A stretch of 20,673 bases of DNA from Treponema sp. (lineage in GTDB: Bacteria; Spirochaetota; Spirochaetia; Treponematales; Breznakiellaceae): NCBI GenBank assembly GCA_009785545.1, contig WQWD01000010.1, positions 1 through 20,673 on the forward strand, read 5' to 3'. This document shows positions 15,315 through 20,673 of this stretch, in pieces. A program made the position numbers and the translations under genes. The notes below the pieces were generated by a model. It was not told the DNA's origin and made no database searches. It worked only from the letters and a program-made list of their open reading frames with translations. The stretch's first letter is position 1; every line of letters begins with the position of its first letter.

Positions 15315-15327
15315 TTTACAATCGGAA

Positions 15328-15356
15328 ATAGTCAATTAATAAAATTAATTGACTAT
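15328..15356. repeat. Perfect 13-bp inverted repeat at the 3' end of the beta-barrel gene
   Basis: Arms 15328-15340 and 15344-15356 pair exactly around AAA. One arm contains the last codons and stop of the beta-barrel gene. The stem is AT-rich and followed on the minus strand by TTCC, so terminator strength is doubtful. It stands 14 bases from the 20-bp inverted repeat. Confidence 0.85.
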
Positions 15357-16031
15357 ATTCCCGCTTTGGCCGCCGAATCGCACTCCTACTCCAAAGTAAT
15401 ATCCAAGTCTGACGGCACTGAAACTGTTTCTTACAAATCTTCCGCTGTTAACACGCTCAAGGTTTCCTTTTTCCCAACGGAGGAAATCCCAGTTAACTGT
15501 TATGCCGTTAATTATTGCAATCCTTCTGGCAGGATTTATAACAATTGCCGCATCTAAAAGTAATCCCGCTCCAAGCGACTCAAGAAAAACTGTATCTCTG
15601 GACAAGAAAGAACCGCTTCCTGTGAAAATTTCTTCCCGATAGCTTACAAATGTAGGCCCCAGTGATATGGGAATTGTGATATATTGCCCCGCCCTTAAAG
15701 CATACGAAGGCCCTGCGCTTATTCGTAACTCTGTAGATGAAGCAATGTTGTTTATGCTGTTTATATCGTTATCTTGCCACTCTGTTCCGCCATGAAAACC
15801 ACCTATTGAGGTTCTGACAAACCAGCCAAAATGTGAATCATTTGGAAAATGATTGAGCAAAACATAAAAACTGGCTCCGTTTAAATCTCTGCCAAAATCT
15901 TCACCAGGATGCCGCTCATATATTCGTGCAAAATTCACTGATGCTCCATATAATGTTTCGGCAAACGTTCCGACCGCAATGGCGGCAAACAAAATTGAAA
16001 AGATAATTAATTTAAAAACCAAGTTTTTCAT
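15345..16031 (-). CDS. Putative outer-membrane beta-barrel protein
   Basis: The protein has 228 residues with a typical cleavable signal peptide (hydrophobic LVFKLIIFSILFAAIAVG, cleavage after TFA, about residue 24). The mature part alternates polar and hydrophobic residues in many short strands broken by Gly/Asn/Asp turns (SFYVLLNHF, HFGWFVRTSIGG, STELRISAGPSYALRAG, ITIPISLGPTFVSY, LGAGLLLDAAIVI) and ends with strand-like YYFGVGVRFGG, as in small outer-membrane barrels. No enzyme motif is present. The family is not recognised. The ATG has no ribosome binding site; a -10 ends six bases upstream of it. It stands alone between the esterase gene and ptsN. Confidence 0.75.
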   Translation of the reverse strand: MKNLVFKLIIFSILFAAIAVGTFAETLYGASVNFARIYERHPGEDFGRDLNGASFYVLLNHFPNDSHFGWFVRTSIGGFHGGTEWQDNDINSINNIASSTELRISAGPSYALRAGQYITIPISLGPTFVSYREEIFTGSGSFLSRDTVFLESLGAGLLLDAAIVINPARRIAIINGITVNWDFLRWEKGNLERVNSGRFVRNSFSAVRLGYYFGVGVRFGGQSGNIVN

Positions 16032-16037
16032 ACTTTA

Positions 16038-16066
16038 ATAATACAGCTAGAATTGGCAAAAAACAA
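16038..16066 (-). promoter_or_regulatory. Candidate promoter of the beta-barrel gene, leaderless arrangement
   Basis: On the minus strand TTGTTT (16066-16061), 17 bases, TATTAT (16043-16038), six bases, ATG (16031). As for ptsN, transcription would start at or next to the start codon. Confidence 0.5.
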
Positions 16067-16093
16067 GTTTTTTCTGAGATTTTTTTAAAAATA

Positions 16094-18085
16094 TCACATT
16101 AACACTACTCTGAAAGGAATCATCGGCAGCCCATCCTGATTAAATAATTGCCGATCTTTAGGATTGCTTGCCCATGCGTACAACACTTTTTGAGGATTTT
16201 TCACAGTGGAAATGTCTATCGATAATTTGTTGGGCGGCACAATTTCCGCAGGCAGCCGAAAAACATCCCCGTCGGTGATAATTGTCAGATAGGGGGTGCT
16301 GTCTGCCGCAAGCCCCTTTCCGCAATTATCAAAAGTTAATAAAAGTTGATTTTCGTTTCGCTCTATGTTGCGGAATACAGGGCCGGGAGAGGTGTTGTCT
16401 TGTTTGTTAACCAGCCGTTCAAAAGCCAGAAAAAGCCGTCTTGCGATTTCTTTTTTGTTAAACGGATGCAGCTCATTCCATTCGCCTGTATCCAAAGCTG
16501 CCGCCATGCCCGTAAACGGAAGTGAAAGGGCAGAGTATTGCGCTTCTCTGACAAATGCCCAAGAGTTTGCCTCATTGTTTTCGGATGGATTTCCAAAAAT
16601 TGGCAGCTGCACAAACAAAAATGGAAGATCTTTAGTGCCGGCTTTTTCACGCCAGTCTTGTATCATCGAGCGGAAAAGGTTTGCGTATTCGTCTGAGTTT
16701 TTTTCGTTGGATTCACCCTGATACCAAATGACTCCCTTAAATGGATATTTCAAAATTGGAGCGATCATTGCGTTGAAAGTTCCCATAGGCTGCCACTGGA
16801 AGAAAAATTCGTCGGGGCGGCGGCGGGACTCTTTTGCTCCTATCCGATATTTCCATTTTCCGGCGAGGCTCAAAATGTTGTTTTCGGAAAATAAGCGAAA
16901 AGGTTTTTCTTTTGTAATACCTCCATCTCCCCTATTGCAAGTTACTCTTATAACGATTCGATTTTTTCCTTCGTGAATCAAGTTTGGCGGAATTTTGTAT
17001 TTACGAGGCGGATAACGATATGTAATGTTTCCAATTTCCAGACCGTTTAAGTATGTATAATCGCTGTCGGCAATTGTTCCCATCCAAACATCTGTCGGTA
17101 TAAAATCATCTTTTATTCGTGGCGAGGGTTTAATACCCCGCCCTTCAGGGCGTTTTCTAAAGGTATTAAACCCGAGTCCAATACCTTTAGAGAACAACAT
17201 ACCTCGTCCCTTCAGGGCGAGGTTGTTGATATCGAATTCTCGGGCAAGCCAAATAACGCCGCAAAAATCTGTAAGTTCTTCGTGTTGATCGCCTTGAGCG
17301 AAATCGCCGGGAAGGTCAATGTCATTCCATTCGGAAATATCGATTTGCGGTTTATGCCATTCTTCGGTAAGTCCTAAGTCCTGATTTTTTACTGATGTTT
17401 CCCATTGTTGAATTTCAGTTTCGTTTTTTTCGGTAATTGTTTTCCTCAGAGCAGAATCGGCATACTGCCCGCCAAGTTTTATTTTTGCCGGATAATCTTT
17501 TAATGCTTCCTTGCTCATCCATGATTCAATTGGTGTGCCGCCCCATGCCGTGTTTACAAGGCCGATAGGGATGTTGTATTTTTCGTTTAAGTTTTTGGCA
17601 AAGAACCACGCAGTACCCGAAAAAACACCCAAGGTTTCTTTTGAAGCTGTAACCCAGTTTTCGCCATGTATCTGTTCTTGCGGTTCTGAAAAATTCCATG
17701 TTTGCGGAACTGAGAATTGCCTGATGACAGGGAAATCAGGCAATTCCCATTCTTCGGGGAAATCGTCAGACAGACGCTGCATTGGCATTTCCATGTTGGA
17801 TTGACCTGCGCACAACCACACATCGCCTGCATAAATGTCTTTTAGTTTGATAATGTCATCTTCCGCCGTTATTTCCATCATGAACGGCCCGCCTGCCTGA
17901 ACGGGCGTGAGCGTTATGTGCCATTTGCCGTTTTCGTCAGCCTTTGTTTGGCAGCTCTCCCCCGAAAAGGTGACTGTCACCTCAGAGTGAGGAAGAGCCG
18001 TGCCGTGTATGGGAAAATTAACCCCATGTTGAATAATCATGCCATCGCCAAACAATGGCGGGAGAATTAGTTTATTTTTAAGCAA
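16094..18085 (-). CDS. Sialate O-acetylesterase-type SGNH hydrolase with an in-frame palindromic insertion
   Basis: The protein has 663 residues. The family removes O-acetyl groups from sialic acids or plant-polysaccharide sugars. Seen here are an N-terminal beta domain, the nucleophile motif CAGQSNMEM (Ser96), NTAWGGTPIESW, a jelly-roll insert (about 240-410), GVIWYQGESN, and the Asp/His pair in DTGEWNELHP (D532, H540). Residues ~289-322 are not family-like: they come from the palindromic element at 17126-17228. They sit between FDINN and the DVWMGTIADSDYTYLNG strand. No signal peptide is seen, so it probably acts in the cytoplasm on imported sugars. The start is unusual: TTG 18085, or ATT 18088, with GTGAGG about ten bases upstream. 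It is the last gene of the ABC-transporter operon, 23 bases after the permease stop. Confidence 0.92.
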   Translation of the reverse strand: MLKNKLILPPLFGDGMIIQHGVNFPIHGTALPHSEVTVTFSGESCQTKADENGKWHITLTPVQAGGPFMMEITAEDDIIKLKDIYAGDVWLCAGQSNMEMPMQRLSDDFPEEWELPDFPVIRQFSVPQTWNFSEPQEQIHGENWVTASKETLGVFSGTAWFFAKNLNEKYNIPIGLVNTAWGGTPIESWMSKEALKDYPAKIKLGGQYADSALRKTITEKNETEIQQWETSVKNQDLGLTEEWHKPQIDISEWNDIDLPGDFAQGDQHEELTDFCGVIWLAREFDINNLALKGRGMLFSKGIGLGFNTFRKRPEGRGIKPSPRIKDDFIPTDVWMGTIADSDYTYLNGLEIGNITYRYPPRKYKIPPNLIHEGKNRIVIRVTCNRGDGGITKEKPFRLFSENNILSLAGKWKYRIGAKESRRRPDEFFFQWQPMGTFNAMIAPILKYPFKGVIWYQGESNEKNSDEYANLFRSMIQDWREKAGTKDLPFLFVQLPIFGNPSENNEANSWAFVREAQYSALSLPFTGMAAALDTGEWNELHPFNKKEIARRLFLAFERLVNKQDNTSPGPVFRNIERNENQLLLTFDNCGKGLAADSTPYLTIITDGDVFRLPAEIVPPNKLSIDISTVKNPQKVLYAWASNPKDRQLFNQDGLPMIPFRVVLM
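17126..17228. repeat. Palindromic element inserted in frame within the esterase gene
   Basis: The segment is a nest of inverted repeats. A 12-bp perfect pair lies at 17126-17137 / 17162-17173. A 16-bp pair with one wobble lies at 17152-17167 / 17180-17195. CGCCC-TTCA-GGGCG forms a hairpin at 17139-17152. A longer hairpin with two single-base bulges runs over 17195-17228. The sequence CCCTTCAGGGCG occurs at both ends as a direct repeat of about 20 bases. Read on the gene strand it has no stop and keeps phase, adding residues rich in Gly, Arg and Lys with the repeated tripeptide GRG. No other copy was found in the window. Confidence 0.85.
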
Positions 18086-18108
18086 AATGTTATTAGCCTC
18101 ACTTTTTT

Positions 18109-19020
18109 TTATTCTTTTATTCCGCCCAATGCGATTCCTGAAACAAAGAACCGCTGCAGAAATGGGTATACCATAAGAATTGGTAAAGCCGCAACAACTG
18201 TTATTGCCGCTCTCATGCTTACCGGCGTCACCATGGCTGATGCTGCGTCCATTGACATTCCCATCGCTCCAATTTGAGCTGCGCTTACTGCCTGTGATTG
18301 AGTGGCCTGAAGGAATTCCATCAATTTATACTGCAATGTGTGTAAATGAGGCATTCCCGACGCAAACAACATAGTATCAAACCATTGATTCCACGCTCCT
18401 ACTGATATAAAAAGCGATATAGTCGCTATTACCGGCAGACATAACGGCAGAATAATCCGCATGAAAATTTTGAAATCTCCGCAGCCGTCAATGCGGGCAG
18501 ATTCAACCAGGCTTTCGGAAATGTTTAACATATAAGTTCTTATAACAATAAAATTAAAAGCACTAATCATGCCCGGAACAACATATACCCAAAAAGTATT
18601 TATTAATCCTAAAGAACGAATAAGGAAGAAATTAGGAATCAAGCCCGCATTAACATACATCGAAAGTATCAGTATTAATGTAAAAGGTTTTCTAAACACA
18701 AAATTTTTCCTGCTTAAAGTGTATGCCAGCATACTGGTGAAAAATACACCTGTAACAGTTTGAATGACTGTTCTTGCTACCGATATCATGAATGCGTTAA
18801 AAATAGTTCCGCCGGCAAAGACTGCTCTGTAATTCTGGAGAGTTAATTCTCTCGGCCAAAATGTAACTCCGCCCCTGATGGTATCTGCTGCTGAGTTAAA
18901 CGAAACAACGATTGTATTCCAAAAAGGATAAAATGTAATGAACATTATTAGTATCATAAATAACGTATTTAATGTATTAAAAATACGCTGTTCTAATTTT
19001 GCTTTTTGTATATATGTCAT
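18109..19020 (-). CDS. Carbohydrate ABC transporter permease, YtcP/MalG type
   Basis: The protein has 303 residues from ATG 19020. Six membrane segments are visible (TLFMILIMFITFYPFW near the start, MVYPFLQRFFVSGIALGGIKE at the end). The EAA loop that docks the ATPase is ESARIDGCGDFKIFMRIILP. FNSAADTIRGGVTFWPRELTLQNY is typical of the YtcP subfamily, which works with LplB and a large lipoprotein binding protein in oligosaccharide uptake. A longer frame from 19056 would overlap the upstream gene by 40 bases. The chosen ATG has GAGG six bases upstream and forms an ATGA overlap with the stop of the first permease, so the two are probably coupled. No ATPase gene is in view; such systems often share a distant MsmX-like ATPase. 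Confidence 0.93.
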   Translation of the reverse strand: MTYIQKAKLEQRIFNTLNTLFMILIMFITFYPFWNTIVVSFNSAADTIRGGVTFWPRELTLQNYRAVFAGGTIFNAFMISVARTVIQTVTGVFFTSMLAYTLSRKNFVFRKPFTLILILSMYVNAGLIPNFFLIRSLGLINTFWVYVVPGMISAFNFIVIRTYMLNISESLVESARIDGCGDFKIFMRIILPLCLPVIATISLFISVGAWNQWFDTMLFASGMPHLHTLQYKLMEFLQATQSQAVSAAQIGAMGMSMDAASAMVTPVSMRAAITVVAALPILMVYPFLQRFFVSGIALGGIKE

Positions 19021-19943
19021 ATTAACCTCACTTCTCCGGCACGCTTGGCAAGCCAATTGGCTAAAAATAACAAGGTTATATTTGTTACATTTTGAAACAT
19101 TCCTGCCGCTGTTCCAAGAGAAAAATTGGAAGTTCGAATACCGTGTATAAGAACGTAAATATTAATCGTATCCGATACATCCTGAATAAGCCCGTTTCTA
19201 AGCAGCCATTGTAATTCAAAACCGGCGTCCAAAAGACGTCCAATACTGAGGATCAGTAAAACTATTATTGTAGGTTTAATTCCCGGAAGAGTAACGTGCC
19301 ACATTTTTCGAAACCTGTTACAGCCGTCAATTTCAGCGGCCTCATATAACCCCGGATCGATCCCCGCAATAGCTGCCAGATAAATAATTGTATTCCAGCC
19401 TACTTCTTTCCATACGAAGGTAGCTCCTACAATGCCCCAGAAGTAATTAGGCTCGCTTAAAAACAAAATCGGTTCGTTGATTATTCTAAGAAACATTAAA
19501 AGATCATTTATTGCTCCGTTTTCTACCGCCAGCATAGTTGATACAATCCCTGTTACTATTACCCATGATAAAAAGTGAGGCAAATATGATACAGTTTGTA
19601 CGATACGTTTAAAACGAATATTTTTAAGTTCGTTTAGAAGCAAGGCAAAACCAATCGCTGTGGTAAATCCTAAAATCATATTGATTACACTCATGGCAAG
19701 AGTGTTTCGCATTGCCTGAAAAAAATGCGGAGACGATTCAGGATAGACAAAAAGATGTCTAAACCATTGTAATCCTACCCATTCTTGGTCAGAAAAAGCT
19801 CTTCCGGGGCGGAAATCCTGAAACGCCATCGTCCATCCCCAGAGAGGAACATACGCAAAAAGTATAACATACAATACTAACGGCAGTGACATAAAAATAA
19901 GCTGCCGTTGGTTTATCACTTTATCTATAAATCGTTTTTCCAT
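19017..19943 (-). CDS. Carbohydrate ABC transporter permease, LplB type
   Basis: The protein has 308 residues from ATG 19943. It shows the N-terminal hydrophobic QLIFMSLPLVLYVILFAYVP, then GWTMAFQDFRPGRAF, several further membrane helices, and the EAA loop EAAEIDGCNRFRKMWHVTLP. It forms the heterodimeric channel with the YtcP-type permease encoded next. The frame extends upstream to 19997, but that would overlap the end of the binding-protein gene, and AAAGGA lies about eight bases before ATG 19943, so the shorter form is chosen. It lies 17 bases after the binding-protein stop. The likely substrate is an oligosaccharide, given the esterase in the same operon (inference). Confidence 0.94.
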   Translation of the reverse strand: MEKRFIDKVINQRQLIFMSLPLVLYVILFAYVPLWGWTMAFQDFRPGRAFSDQEWVGLQWFRHLFVYPESSPHFFQAMRNTLAMSVINMILGFTTAIGFALLLNELKNIRFKRIVQTVSYLPHFLSWVIVTGIVSTMLAVENGAINDLLMFLRIINEPILFLSEPNYFWGIVGATFVWKEVGWNTIIYLAAIAGIDPGLYEAAEIDGCNRFRKMWHVTLPGIKPTIIVLLILSIGRLLDAGFELQWLLRNGLIQDVSDTINIYVLIHGIRTSNFSLGTAAGMFQNVTNITLLFLANWLAKRAGEVRLI

Positions 19944-19960
19944 ATTATAGTCCTTTAATA

Positions 19961-20673
19961 TTAATCTTCCTCTCTTGGGTAATCCCTCGGTGTCCACCTT
20001 TCGATACGTCTGTTGATTTCCTGTTGCATGAACGCTTCGTATCTATACAGCCCTATCCTGTCCAATTCTTCGAGGTATTCCGCCCAGAGTTCATCAAATT
20101 GGTGAGGGGGCGCTAAAATAATTCTGGGTAACATTCTGCGGTAAACTTGTTCGGCACGCTGCCATGCCATTTGGGCTTCTGAGCCGTCGGGGATGTCAAT
20201 TTGCCACGCTGGAAACCACACAGGGTTTGGCGGCGGATATATATCCATCATTTCTGCGTTGTTGCGTACTCCGTAAGCTTCCCAAAGCACCCTGTCAACT
20301 TCGTGCATGGCATCTTCTCTTTCTCCGTAAACGTCAGCGATATTGGTAGGCCAACCATTGCTGAAAGAGCCTGATATCTTCGGCGCATGATTCCACCAGA
20401 GTCTGGCTTCGTTGTGAAGTATCCAAACTTCATCTTCCTGTTGATCTCGCTGCAGTTGAGTTCGGAAAGGTTGTCCCTCTTCATCAATATGATAATCAAT
20501 TCCATAAAAACCGTAATGGCCGATTATTTTTTGGACTTCTTCGCAAAGCTGTGCATCAAGGAAACGTATGATTCGTTCTGGATATCTGGCGCTTACACTG
20601 ATACCGATTCCATGCCCAAAATTCGGAACGCTCCTGTGCCTGTACCATGGGCGAATGTCTTCGTCAAAAACTA
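19961..20673 (-). CDS. ABC transporter extracellular solute-binding protein (LplA-like), C-terminal part
   Basis: The frame is open from the right edge of the window to the stop at 19961-19963, giving 236 visible residues, so only the C-terminal portion is present and the start and signal peptide lie outside. Features typical of the large LplA-type binding proteins are GISVSARYPERIIRFLDAQL, GHYGFYGIDYHIDEEGQPFR, and the helical end FDELWAEYLEELDRIGLYRY followed by INRRIERW. Inner ATGs such as 20308 are not starts, since conserved sequence continues upstream. It precedes its two permeases, so it should capture the sugar at the outer face of the inner membrane. High aromatic content (many Trp and Tyr) fits carbohydrate binding. 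Confidence 0.85.
   Translation of the reverse strand, partial: VFDEDIRPWYRHRSVPNFGHGIGISVSARYPERIIRFLDAQLCEEVQKIIGHYGFYGIDYHIDEEGQPFRTQLQRDQQEDEVWILHNEARLWWNHAPKISGSFSNGWPTNIADVYGEREDAMHEVDRVLWEAYGVRNNAEMMDIYPPPNPVWFPAWQIDIPDGSEAQMAWQRAEQVYRRMLPRIILAPPHQFDELWAEYLEELDRIGLYRYEAFMQQEINRRIERWTPRDYPREED

Noticed and set aside
15255..19960. A 15-base match, TTATAGTCCTTTAAT, occurs upstream of ptsN and at the ribosome binding site of the LplB-type gene.
   Set aside because: It is AT-rich and built round a normal AAAGGA ribosome binding site, so chance is sufficient.
20248..20505. A frameshift or second gene at the end of the binding-protein gene.
   Set aside because: Reading the minus strand from the window edge gives one uninterrupted frame to 19961; the other frame is a shadow.

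Overview
The window looks like chromosomal DNA of a spirochaete close to Treponema, probably host-associated (inference). The clues are relaxed lipoprotein signal peptides, two SUMF1-type surface proteins, a Treponema-style chemotaxis receptor, a stand-alone PtsN-type EIIA and an LplA/LplB/YtcP-type sugar ABC transporter. No rRNA, tRNA, CRISPR array or transposase gene was seen, and no stretch over 300 bases lacks a gene.

Region 1 (1-6972, + strand) is a tightly packed run of exported proteins: a 5'-truncated SUMF1-fold protein, two tandemly duplicated small lipoproteins with a 35-codon relic between them, a 1181-residue subtilase-like protein with five Ig-like repeats, and a second SUMF1-fold lipoprotein followed by a hairpin terminator. 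The C-terminus of the subtilase carries a divergent copy of the small-lipoprotein domain, so the genes are related by descent as well as by position. This is the best candidate here for an undescribed cell-surface system.

Region 2 (6963-12246) holds an AraC-type regulator, a convergent methyl-accepting chemotaxis protein, pyruvate kinase with an extra C-terminal domain, and a conserved gene of unknown function.

Region 3 (12247-16066) holds serC-serA (serine biosynthesis), a convergent ptsN, and an outer-membrane beta-barrel candidate. Two perfect inverted repeats lie between the last two.

Region 4 (16094-20673, - strand) is a carbohydrate-uptake operon read right to left: the C-terminal part of a solute-binding protein, two permeases and a sialate-O-acetylesterase-type hydrolase. 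The reading frame of the hydrolase is interrupted in phase by a palindromic element of about 100 bp that adds about 34 residues, like the protein-coding palindromic elements of Rickettsia.

Several genes (ptsN, the beta-barrel gene, pyk and perhaps the AraC gene) have a good -35/-10 promoter ending 5-14 bases before the start codon and no clear ribosome binding site, which suggests leaderless or near-leaderless mRNAs.
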